A DNA stretch of 5,479 nucleotides from DASZGI01 sp035938995 (GCF_035938995.1 NZ_DASZGI010000414.1:1-5479); one strand, 5' to 3'. Positions 1 to 5,479 are shown, numbered from the stretch's first letter. Notes: generated by a model not told the origin, from the letters alone. A program made the numbers and translations.

Positions 1-114
1 TGAGTGTCGGCGGTCTTGGGCGAGGCGACCCTCGTGGCGGTGACATCCGCGCCGCCACTGGAGTGCGGTCGCTGCCAGCGAGCTAAGCGTCGCTTTCGTC
101 GCGGTATCCCGCGC
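1..114. other. Sequence downstream of the SDR gene, no gene recognised
   Basis: No reading frame here has a ribosome-binding site or a recognisable product. The frame that opens with GTG at base 4 runs antisense through the SDR gene and gives an Arg/Ala/Gly-rich translation typical of a shadow frame. The TGA at bases 1-3 could be the end of a gene lying to the left, but a single stop triplet is not evidence. Apart from a short hairpin next to the SDR stop codon I see nothing in it. Confidence 0.5.
100..113 (-). terminator. Short hairpin just after the SDR stop, weak terminator candidate
   Basis: CGCGG, a four-base loop (TATC on the plus strand) and CCGCG form a perfect 5-bp stem that begins one base past the SDR stop codon in the direction of its transcription. 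There is no T-run after it, so it is not a classical intrinsic terminator. High-GC actinomycetes often have terminators without a T-run, but a 5-bp GC stem also arises easily by chance in such DNA. Confidence 0.2.
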
Positions 115-873
115 TCACCCTTCGAGGAGTTGCTGGCCGCCGTCGATGTCGAAGGTCGCGCCGGTGATCGCGGTGTTCGTCATGAGGTGGACCGCCAGGG
201 CGGCGATGTCGGCCGGGCCGACGACGCGGCCGATCGGCAGCGTGGCACGGAGCTGTTCGCGGCGCTGGTCGATCTGGTCGCCGAGCAGGAAGGCCGACAA
301 AGGCGTGTCGACAAACCCTGCCGCGAGCAGGTTGACCCGGACGGGCGCGACCTCGACCGCGAGGGTCCTGGTCATGGCGGGCAGCGCGGCCATGAGCGCC
401 GCGATGAACGAGCGGCCCGCTGCCGCGCGGCGGCCGCCGGTGCCGCCCATGAATAGCAGGGTGCCTCCCGGGCGGATCTTGGCCGCGGCGTCCTTTGCGA
501 CCTGCAGCGGCAGCAGGAGATGGGCGTCGACGTTGCGGCGTGCTGCGTCGAGGTCGAACTCGGACAGCGGTGCGTAGTAGGGGCCGGGGCCGGTGACCAG
601 GAGGTGGTCGATGGGGGCGGGCAGTGCGTCGAAGAACCGGCCGAGCCGGCCGAAGTCGGTGGCGTCGAAGGCGGCGATGCTGGCCCCGAGCTCGAGGCCC
701 GCGCGGTGCAGGCGGTCCGGGTCGCGGGCGGTGAGGATGATGCCTGCTCCCTGGGCGCGGGCGAGCCGGGCGGTCTCGAGCCCGATGCCGGAGCTGCCCC
801 CGATGACCAGGACGGTCTGCCCGATCAGGTCCCGCTCGCGGTGCACGGGCGAGGAGTTGATCGAGGCGGACAT
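115..873 (-). CDS. SDR-family oxidoreductase-like protein lacking the catalytic triad
   Basis: A 252-residue protein of usual classical-SDR length. The Rossmann glycine motif is GGSSGIG at residues 25-31 after a hydrophobic strand (TVLVIGG). Arg50 in TARDPDRL suggests NADP(H) preference, and the adenine-ring acidic residue is Asp70 in DATD. The C-terminal half is SDR-like too: RVNLLAAGFVDTPLS (179-193), PIGRVVGPADIAALAVHLM (213-231) and a TGATFDIDGGQ end (237-247). The active site is odd. Aligning TRTLAVE (168-174) with its usual place after the helix puts Ile157 and Met161 where YxxxK should be. The Ser strand reads MGGTGG (142-147), and the NNAG motif is replaced by VTGPGP (93-98). It may bind a dinucleotide without ordinary SDR chemistry, or use other residues. 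The start is supported by GGAGG (plus-strand 878-882) four bases upstream of the ATG. It is transcribed divergently from the LuxR regulator. The fold is near certain; substrate and activity are unknown. Confidence 0.93.
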   Translation of the reverse strand: MSASINSSPVHRERDLIGQTVLVIGGSSGIGLETARLARAQGAGIILTARDPDRLHRAGLELGASIAAFDATDFGRLGRFFDALPAPIDHLLVTGPGPYYAPLSEFDLDAARRNVDAHLLLPLQVAKDAAAKIRPGGTLLFMGGTGGRRAAAGRSFIAALMAALPAMTRTLAVEVAPVRVNLLAAGFVDTPLSAFLLGDQIDQRREQLRATLPIGRVVGPADIAALAVHLMTNTAITGATFDIDGGQQLLEG

Positions 874-1019
874 GGTTCCTCCAGACGTCGTTGTGGCTCA
901 CGCCGGCAGTTCCATCCCGGCCTGCTCCGCTGTCATGTGCGTGGCGGGCCCAGCCGGCCAGTGCGCGTTGCGCCGGCCGGGTCAGGAATCACCCTTGCAC
1001 TTCGAGTGCTGCATCGCCC

Positions 1020-1056
1020 CCGGGAGACACCCTGGCGCGGCCCCTGGGCCAGCGGG
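1020..1056. promoter_or_regulatory. Candidate operator: CCCTGG-containing dyads upstream of the LuxR gene
   Basis: CCGGGAGACACCCTGG (1020-1035) closely resembles CCAGGGAGTGCCCTGG (4012-4027) found upstream of the hydrolase. Both have GGGAG followed by CCCTGG, with the spacing differing by one base. A second CCCTGG (1042-1047) begins 12 bases after the first and is part of an imperfect dyad, CCCCTGG-G-CCAGCGGGG. The shared hexamer in both intergenic regions suggests a common regulator, perhaps autoregulation by the LuxR protein. The motif is short and GC-rich, so chance cannot be excluded. Confidence 0.3.
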
Positions 1057-1123
1057 GTTCCGCAGGCCCGGCCGCAGACGTACGCTCGGCTGATACCGGC
1101 TGCGCGCAGTCGCGGGACAACGC

Positions 1124-1130
1124 AAGGAGG
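1124..1130 (+). promoter_or_regulatory. Strong ribosome-binding site that points to an ACG start
   Basis: AAGGAGG is a near-ideal Shine-Dalgarno sequence. The codon at optimal spacing (six bases, CCGCCG) is ACG at 1137 in the regulator's frame. No ATG, GTG or TTG in that frame lies between 894 and 1206. This site is therefore the main evidence for starting the regulator at 1137. Confidence 0.6.
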
Positions 1131-1136
1131 CCGCCG

Positions 1137-3908
1137 ACGAGTCACGATCCCCGCCCGCCCCCGAAGCTCCTCGGACGCCGCAGCGAGTGCGAGGCACTCG
1201 ACCGGCTCGTGGCCGACGCGCTCGCTGGCCGGAGCCGGGTCACCGTCCTGCGGGGCGAGGCGGGCGTGGGCAAGAGCGCGCTGCTGGGCTATCTGTCCGG
1301 CCGGGTCGCGGGCTGGTACGTCGCGAGAGCTGTCGGCGTCGAGTCGGAGATGGAGCTGGCCTACGCCGGCCTGCACCAGCTCTGCGCGCCCATGCTGGAT
1401 CACCTCGACCGGCTGCCCGTCCCGCAGCGCGATGCGCTCGCGACGGTATTCGGCCGCAGCACCGGCCCGGCGCCCGACCGGTTCCTGGTCGGGCTGGCCG
1501 TGCTGACGCTGTTCGCCGAGGTCGCCGAGCAGCAGCCGCTGGTCTGTGTCGTCGACGACGGGCAATGGCTCGACCACGCCTCGGCGCAGATCCTGGGGTT
1601 CGTCGCCCGCCGCCTGCTCGCCGACCGGATCGCGGTGGTGTGTGCCGCGCGGACAGGGGCCGGCGATGACGTTCTCGCCGGTCTGCCGGTCCTGCCGGTC
1701 CACGAACTCGGCGACAGCGATGCCCGCGCGCTGCTGCTGGACAACGTGCCCGGCCCTCTGGACGCCGCCGTATGCGACCAGATCATCAAGGAGAGTCACG
1801 GCAACCCACTCGCGCTACTCGAGCTGCCGCGGACGTGGAGCGTCGCCGATCTCGCCGGCGGGTTCGGTTTCCCCAGCGGTCAGCCGGTCGCCGGCCGGAT
1901 CGAACAGAGCTACGTGCGGCGCCTCCAGCTGCTCCCTGCAGACACGCAACTGCTCGTCCTCACCGCTGCCGCGGAACCCCTCGGCGACCGCGCCCTGCTC
2001 CACCGTGCCGCAGGGACGCTCGGGATCAACATCGCGGCGGCGGGCCCCGCACAGGATGGCGGGCTGCTCGAGCTGGCCGGGCGCGTCGAGTTCGCACACC
2101 CACTCGTCCGGTCCGCCGCGTATCGCTCAGCAGCCGCGGACGACCGGCACCGCGTGCATCGCGCTCTGGCCGATGCCACCATCGCCGAGACCGACCCGGA
2201 CCGGCGGGCCTGGCACCGGGCCCGCGCCACCCCGGGACCCGATGAGGAGGTCGCCGCCGAACTCGAAGGCTCGGCCGGCCGCGCGCAGGCCCGCGGCGGC
2301 GTCGCCGCAGCAGCCGCGTTCCTGCAACGATCCGCCGAGCTTACGATCGACCCGGCGCAGCGAGCCCAGCGCGCGCTGGCCGCGGCCCAGGCTCACCTGC
2401 AGGCCGGCGCGTTCGCCAAAGCGCTGGAGCTGGCGGCCACGGCGGAGGCCGGGCCGCTCGACGAGTTCCAGCGCGCCCAAACCGACATGCTGCGTGGACA
2501 GATTGCGTTCAGCTCGGGGGCAGGCAGCGACCCGGCCACGTTGCTGCTGAACGCTGCCAAACGGCTCGAATCACTGGATCCCGATCTGGCGCGCGACACT
2601 TACCTGGACGCCTTGGGTGCGGCACAACTCGCCGGGCCTGCCGGTGTTAGTGCCAGGATGAAAGTGTGCCGCGCAGCCAGGGCGCTTCCCCCGCCCGCCC
2701 ACCCTCCACGGCCGATCGACCTCATTCTCGACGGGCTTGCGCTTCTCGTCACCGAGGGACGCGCCGCCGCCGCACCGACGCTACGGCGCGCAGCGCGCGT
2801 CCTTGTGGACGAAGGCGTGTCCACCGTAGAACGCTGGGGCTGGCTGGCCAGCGCACCGACGTATGCCATGTGGGACAACGAGGCGACGCGGACCGTAGTG
2901 GCATGCCAGATCCAGCTCGTCCGGGACGCCGGAGCCCTCGAGCAACTGCCGATTTACCTGAACTCGCTGGCTGGCGCCACGGCCCGGGCCGGTGACTTGG
3001 CGGCGACGGCATCCCTCATCGCGGAGATCAAAGAAGTCACCGCTGCAACCGGAGCCCGCCTGCAGCCCTTCACTACGCTCGTGCTCCTAAGCCTCAGGGG
3101 GCGCGAGGCCGAGGCGTCCACTCTGATCCGCGCCACCGTCGATCAGGCTGAGGGCTCCAGGCAGGAAAGCGTGATAACCCTGGCGCAGTACGCGGCTGCG
3201 ATGCTCTACAACGGGCTCAGTCGCTACGAGGAGGCAATGACGGCGGCTCAGCAGGCTTGCTGGGATCCCGTCGACCTCTATGCTTCGGGATGGGCACTCC
3301 CCGAGCTCGTGGAGGCGGCCACGCGCTGTGGGCAAGCCGGGCTTGCCCGGGGTGCGCTCGAGCGGCTGGCGGCGACGACACAGCCCGCCGGTACCGACTG
3401 GGGGCTGGGGATCGAAGCTCGGTCACATGCGCTGTTGAGCGAGGACGCCGCCGCCGACGAGTTGTACCGTGAGGCGATTGATCGGCTAGGGCGTGCGCGG
3501 TTGCGCCCGGACCTCGCTCGCGCACATCTGCTCTACGGGGAGTGGCTGCGCCGCGAGGGCCGGCGCACAGACGCGCGGGAGCAACTGCGGGTCGCCCGGC
3601 AGATGATGGAGGCGATCGGCATGGAGGCGTTCGCCGAGCGTGCCCGCCGCGAGCTGCTAGCGACAGGCGAGAAGGCGCGCAAGCGCAGTCCCGGCACGCA
3701 CGAGGAGCTCACACCGCAGGAGGAGCAGATCGCCCGGCTGGCCCGCGACGGCCTGTCGAACCCGGAGATCGGCGCGCAGCTGTTTGTCAGCGCGCGCACC
3801 GTCGAGTGGCACCTGCGCAACGTGTTTGCGAAGCTCGGTATCACCTCGCGCAGGCAACTCCAGACCACGCTGCCCGAGGACGGCCCGCTCGCCGGTACTC
3901 GCCCTTAG
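1137..3908 (+). CDS. LAL-family (large ATP-binding) LuxR transcriptional regulator
   Basis: About 923 residues if started at the ACG at 1137, normal for LAL regulators (MalT-like architecture). The N-terminus has the family's LLGRRSE opening (residues 11-17), a Walker A GEAGVGKS (40-47, Lys46) and a Walker B LVCVVDD (135-141), followed by QWLD. GNPLALLELPR (222-232) is the typical element closing the ATPase module. The middle (about 350-830) is Ala/Leu/Arg-rich and helical, probably TPR-like repeats that sense a ligand or partner. The C-terminus, from LTPQEEQIARL at 858 through NPEIGAQLFVSARTVEWHL to FAKLGITSR near 906, is a LuxR/GerE helix-turn-helix. The protein should be a cytoplasmic ATP-dependent DNA-binding regulator, usually an activator in this family. 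Start choice is uncertain. TTG at 891 has no ribosome-binding site and adds an atypical 82-residue leader. GTG at 1209 removes the conserved LLGRR. It lies upstream of, and in line with, the hydrolase-esterase unit, its probable target. Confidence 0.93.
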   Translation, partial: TSHDPRPPPKLLGRRSECEALDRLVADALAGRSRVTVLRGEAGVGKSALLGYLSGRVAGWYVARAVGVESEMELAYAGLHQLCAPMLDHLDRLPVPQRDALATVFGRSTGPAPDRFLVGLAVLTLFAEVAEQQPLVCVVDDGQWLDHASAQILGFVARRLLADRIAVVCAARTGAGDDVLAGLPVLPVHELGDSDARALLLDNVPGPLDAAVCDQIIKESHGNPLALLELPRTWSVADLAGGFGFPSGQPVAGRIEQSYVRRLQLLPADTQLLVLTAAAEPLGDRALLHRAAGTLGINIAAAGPAQDGGLLELAGRVEFAHPLVRSAAYRSAAADDRHRVHRALADATIAETDPDRRAWHRARATPGPDEEVAAELEGSAGRAQARGGVAAAAAFLQRSAELTIDPAQRAQRALAAAQAHLQAGAFAKALELAATAEAGPLDEFQRAQTDMLRGQIAFSSGAGSDPATLLLNAAKRLESLDPDLARDTYLDALGAAQLAGPAGVSARMKVCRAARALPPPAHPPRPIDLILDGLALLVTEGRAAAAPTLRRAARVLVDEGVSTVERWGWLASAPTYAMWDNEATRTVVACQIQLVRDAGALEQLPIYLNSLAGATARAGDLAATASLIAEIKEVTAATGARLQPFTTLVLLSLRGREAEASTLIRATVDQAEGSRQESVITLAQYAAAMLYNGLSRYEEAMTAAQQACWDPVDLYASGWALPELVEAATRCGQAGLARGALERLAATTQPAGTDWGLGIEARSHALLSEDAAADELYREAIDRLGRARLRPDLARAHLLYGEWLRREGRRTDAREQLRVARQMMEAIGMEAFAERARRELLATGEKARKRSPGTHEELTPQEEQIARLARDGLSNPEIGAQLFVSARTVEWHLRNVFAKLGITSRRQLQTTLPEDGPLAGTRP

Positions 3909-3922
3909 CCGGCGTTGGTTTA

Positions 3923-3941
3923 GCAGGCTTTAAGCGACTGC
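3923..3941 (+). terminator. Imperfect dyad after the LuxR stop, weak terminator candidate
   Basis: GCAGGCTT, a central T, then AAGC-GA-CTGC form an 8-bp dyad with a two-base bulge, starting 15 bases past the TAG. The innermost pairs cannot all form in RNA because the loop would be one base, and there is no T-run. It could be a weak transcription stop or simply a short symmetrical DNA site. Confidence 0.2.
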
Positions 3942-3990
3942 GGGCGCGACCTCACTGAGCCCGCGGACGGGCCAGGCCAAGGGAACCACT

Positions 3991-4027
3991 GGGTTATCCC
4001 TGGGGGGCAACCCAGGGAGTGCCCTGG
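3991..4027. promoter_or_regulatory. Overlapping operator-like palindromes upstream of the hydrolase
   Basis: Three overlapping symmetrical elements are visible. GGGTTATCCC (3991-4000) is GGG-N4-CCC. TCCCTGGG and CCCAGGGA (3997-4004 and 4011-4018) are perfect 8-bp arms with a six-base spacer. CCAGGGAGTGCCCTGG (4012-4027) has perfect 6-bp arms around AGTG, again GGG-N4-CCC. The two GGG-N4-CCC centres are 24 bp apart. The GGG-N4-CCC core resembles the dyad recognised by PAS-LuxR activators such as PimM (CTVGGGAWWTCCCBAG, recalled from memory), which fits binding by the LuxR-type helix-turn-helix encoded just upstream. That the adjacent regulator binds here is inference. Confidence 0.5.
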
Positions 4028-4057
4028 TGTGATGCAGCGATTGAGATCGTAGCGTCA

Positions 4058-4078
4058 TCCCTGGACACACCCCAGGGA
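4058..4078. repeat. Second CCCTGG/CCAGGG inverted repeat, overlapping the hydrolase RBS
   Basis: TCCCTGG (4058-4064) and CCAGGGA (4072-4078) are perfect 7-bp arms with a seven-base spacer. The left arm with its flank (ATCCCTGG) repeats the sequence at 3996 at a 61-base distance. The right arm (CCAGGGAG) repeats the one at 4012 at 60 bases, so the whole inverted repeat is a diverged duplicate of the upstream one. The right arm merges into AGGGAGG (4074-4080), the ribosome-binding site of the hydrolase. Confidence 0.55.
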
Positions 4079-4080
4079 GG
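4074..4080 (+). promoter_or_regulatory. Ribosome-binding site of the hydrolase, embedded in a repeat arm
   Basis: AGGGAGG lies five bases before the ATG at 4086 and fixes that start. Its first five bases belong to the right arm of the 4058-4078 inverted repeat. In mRNA the site can be paired with 4058-4064 or alternatively with 4022-4031, so access to it may be regulated. Confidence 0.6.
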
Positions 4081-4085
4081 CGGCT

Positions 4086-4977
4086 ATGAGCACAGCCGAG
4101 GACCCCACCAGCGGCGAACTTCGTGAGGGCTACGCCGAGGTCGGCGAGCAGCGACTGCATTACATGGAGGCCGGGGAGGGGCCGCTGATCGTCTTGCTGC
4201 ACGGCTTTCCCGAGTTCTGGTACGGCTGGCGGGAGCAGATCCAGCCGCTCGCGGCGGCGGGATTCCGGGTCGTGGCACCCGACATGCGCGGCTACAACCT
4301 GTCCTCCAAGCCGGACGGCGTCCACGCCTACGACACCGGCCAGCTGACCGCCGACATCGTTGGTCTCATCCACGAACGCGGCGCCGAGTCCGCGTTGCTG
4401 GCCGGTCACGACTGGGGCGGATCGGTCGCCTGGGCCACCGCGCTGGACCATCCCGAGGTCGTGGACCGGCTGGCCATTCTCAACGCGGCCCATCCGCGCA
4501 AGCTGTCGCAGGGGCTGCACCACCCGGGCCAGCTCCGCAAGTCCTGGTACTTCTTCTTCTTCGACCTCCCTGAGCTGCCCGAATCCGTCGTGCACGCCAA
4601 TCACTGGCACTTCTTCCGGCACTTCCTGCGCGACGCCCACCCGGCGTACACGCCGGAGGAGACCGAACGCTACACCGAGGCGTGGTCGCAGCCCGGCGCG
4701 GCCACCGGGATGATCAACTACTACCGGTCTTCGGTGCGGACCCCGCCCAAGAAAGCCGAAGCGGCACTACGCCCGATCAAGGCGCCCACGCTGGTCATCT
4801 GGGGGCAAGACGATCGCTACCTCGGCCAGGAACTCGCCGACCCCGACGACGACGACGTGCCCGGCCTCGACCGCGTCGAGCGCCTGCCCGACGCCTCGCA
4901 CTGGGTGCATTCACGACGAGGCCGAACGCGTCACCCACCTGCTCACCGGCTTTTTCGCCCCCGCTCTGGCCAAATAG
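4086..4977 (+). CDS. Epoxide-hydrolase-type alpha/beta hydrolase, apparent one-base frameshift near the end
   Basis: Likely cytoplasmic; hydrolases of this type open epoxides to diols through an Asp nucleophile. Residues from the ATG: oxyanion motif HGFP (39-42), DMRGY (66-70), nucleophile elbow GHDWGG (107-112) with Asp109, and cap-domain NYYRSS with candidate ring-opening tyrosines. The likely charge-relay acid is Asp243 in WGQDDRYL, and the catalytic His272 is in ASHWV. An Asp nucleophile in HDWGG, with an ILNAAHP stretch after it, favours epoxide hydrolase over a Ser esterase. A dehalogenase is less likely but not excluded. After HWVH (through 4910) the frame breaks: the expected continuation HDEAERVTHLLTGFF is in the next frame and ends at TAG 4975-4977. 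One extra base, one of the TT at 4910-4911, explains this, and the corrected protein has 296 residues. As written, the frame misses this stop and runs on into the esterase. The catalytic residues precede the break. Confidence 0.85.
4910..4911 (+). other. Frameshift position (extra T) in the hydrolase
   Basis: Frame 0 reads tgg gtg cat tca cga. Dropping one T of the TT pair gives tgg gtg cat cac gac gag gcc, i.e. WVHHDEA, the usual sequence after the catalytic His in this family, and then a normal amphipathic C-terminal helix. No slippery heptamer is visible at the junction, so programmed frameshifting is unlikely. It is either a real mutation or an assembly or sequencing error. Confidence 0.75.
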
Positions 4978-4991
4978 AAAGGGTCAAGATC

Positions 4992-5479
4992 ATGAACACA
5001 ACCCACTGGCGGCGCGCCCCGCTGGCCGCCTGCTGCGCGGCGCTGGCCGCGCTGGCCCTCGCAGCAGCTGGTGCCACCGCTGCCACGGCCGGCACCAGGG
5101 CCGTGGCGTCGGGCTCCGGCGGCGCCCCGATCGCGACCACCGACGACGGCGCCGTCCGCGGCGTCGCCGCAGGCAGCATCAATGAGTTTCTCGGCATTCC
5201 CTACGCCGCTCCCCCCACCGGCAACCTGCGGTGGCGCCCACCGCAGCCGCCGGCCGAGTGGCAGGGGGTCCGCGACGCCACCCAGTTCGGGCCGAGCTGC
5301 CCGCAGCCGCCGCCGGCCGAGGGGAACGCGACCTTCCCGCCCGGCCCCATCAGCGAGGACTGCCTGTACCTCAACGTGTACACGCCGGCGCACTCCGGCG
5401 GTGACCTGCGCAGCGGTGACGAAGGCGGCCGGCCGGTGCTGATATGGATCCACGGCGGCGGGCTGACGTCGGACGCCAG
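4992..5479 (+). CDS. Secreted type-B carboxylesterase (N-terminal part, runs off the window)
   Basis: The first 162 residues of what is normally a protein of about 500. A Sec-type signal peptide is visible: a basic n-region (HWRR), an Ala/Leu-rich core (residues 11-31) and a probable cut near ATA-G about residue 33, so the enzyme is expected outside the membrane. The mature part has the family's N-terminal signature FLGIPYAAPPTGNLRWRPP (66-84), the type-B signature EDCLYLNVYTP (122-132), and the oxyanion HGGG (154-157) after a PVLIWI strand. Cys103 and Cys124 are the likely conserved disulfide. The catalytic Ser (GESAG), Glu/Asp and His lie beyond the window. The ATG is preceded by AAAGGG eight bases upstream, a modest ribosome-binding site, and lies only 14 bases after the corrected hydrolase stop, so the two genes are probably one operon. 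It hydrolyses carboxylic esters in this family; the substrate is unknown. It shares the hydrolase's starting frame. Confidence 0.93.
   Translation, partial: MNTTHWRRAPLAACCAALAALALAAAGATAATAGTRAVASGSGGAPIATTDDGAVRGVAAGSINEFLGIPYAAPPTGNLRWRPPQPPAEWQGVRDATQFGPSCPQPPPAEGNATFPPGPISEDCLYLNVYTPAHSGGDLRSGDEGGRPVLIWIHGGGLTSDA

Larger units (their letters stand above)
874..1136. other. Divergent intergenic region between the SDR and LuxR genes
   Basis: These 263 bases separate two divergently transcribed genes and must hold both promoters. The regulator's frame stays open back to a TTG at 891, but that stretch has a clearly lower share of G/C at third codon positions than the gene body and no homology-like sequence, so I treat it as non-coding. 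No convincing -35/-10 pair was seen for the regulator. On the minus strand a possible ATGACA (931-936) and TGGAAC (909-914), 16 bases apart, lie about 36 bases before the SDR ATG, but the -10 match is poor. Two CCCTGG hexamers at 1030 and 1042 are listed separately. Confidence 0.6.
3909..4085. other. Intergenic region between the LuxR and hydrolase genes
   Basis: These 177 bases contain a locally AT-richer patch just after the regulator stop (3915-3935), an imperfect dyad at 3923-3941, and then a dense set of CCCTGG/CCAGGG repeats from 3998 to 4077 that reaches into the hydrolase ribosome-binding site. No clear -35/-10 pair was found. TTGAGA at 4041 could be a -35 but has no matching -10 at 16-18 bases. 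Confidence 0.6.

Noticed and set aside
83..901. Long minus-strand frame (272 codons) overlapping the SDR gene
   Set aside because: Its translation is Arg/Pro/His-rich with no recognisable motif, it overlaps the well-supported SDR frame on the same strand, and its initiation codon has no ribosome-binding site. It is a GC-rich shadow frame.
909..936. Minus-strand promoter candidate ATGACA / TGGAAC before the SDR gene
   Set aside because: The -35-like element is acceptable but the -10 matches only about three of six positions, so I do not list it as a feature.
891..1136. N-terminal extension of the LuxR regulator from TTG at 891
   Set aside because: There is no Shine-Dalgarno before 891, third-position G/C is lower than in the gene body, the residues look random, and a strong ribosome-binding site lies at 1124-1130 inside it.
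3997..4018. Inverted repeat read as an intrinsic terminator for the LuxR gene
   Set aside because: There is no T-run after the stem, it lies about 90 bases past the stop codon, and its arms are repeated elsewhere in the same intergenic region, which fits a regulatory array better.
3930..4640. Minus-strand frame of 236 codons opposite the hydrolase
   Set aside because: It is antisense to a gene with clear catalytic motifs, covers the repeat array as coding sequence, and shows no known domain.
4845..4856. (GAC)4 triplet repeat in the hydrolase, a possible slippage site
   Set aside because: It keeps the frame, encodes a plausible acidic surface loop (DDDD), and triplet changes would not explain the downstream one-base shift.
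5022..5036. Possible lipobox (LAAC, residues 11-14) in the esterase signal peptide
   Set aside because: The cysteines come before the hydrophobic core rather than after it, so a lipoprotein cut there would leave no proper signal sequence. An ordinary Sec signal fits better.

Overview
The window is very GC-rich (roughly 70% by eye). Its genes prefer G or C at the third codon position, and it carries a large LAL-type LuxR regulator of a kind common in Actinomycetota. It is most likely chromosomal DNA of a high-GC actinomycete (Streptomyces, Pseudonocardia, Actinoplanes or a relative). The genus cannot be fixed from the sequence. No rRNA, tRNA, CRISPR array, transposase or insertion-sequence ends were seen.

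Layout: (1) bases 1-114 hold no supportable gene. (2) Bases 115-873, minus strand, encode a short-chain dehydrogenase/reductase (SDR) fold protein that has the nucleotide-binding motif but lacks the usual Ser/Tyr/Lys catalytic residues. (3) Bases 874-1136 are a divergent intergenic region. (4) Bases 1137-3908, plus strand, encode a LuxR regulator of about 923 residues with an N-terminal P-loop ATPase, a long helical middle and a C-terminal LuxR helix-turn-helix. It has a strong ribosome-binding site but no ATG, GTG or TTG at the proper distance; the best-placed initiator is an ACG. (5) Bases 3909-4085 are an intergenic region with five copies of the hexamer CCCTGG/CCAGGG in alternating orientation within 80 bases. 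(6) Bases 4086-4977 encode an epoxide-hydrolase-type alpha/beta hydrolase with an apparent one-base insertion near its C-terminus. (7) From 4992 to the window edge is the start of a secreted type-B carboxylesterase.

The likely logic is a LAL regulator controlling the hydrolase-esterase unit directly downstream through the repeat array. Two further CCCTGG hexamers lie upstream of the regulator, so it may also control itself and perhaps the divergent SDR gene. The repeats can also be read as RNA segments that pair in mutually exclusive ways, the last of which covers the hydrolase ribosome-binding site. A small ligand-responsive catabolic or detoxification locus (epoxide or ester substrates) is plausible, but the substrate is unknown.

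The points most worth checking are the repeat array, the hydrolase frameshift (which joins the hydrolase and esterase frames into one open frame running off the window), the ACG start and the SDR without a catalytic triad.
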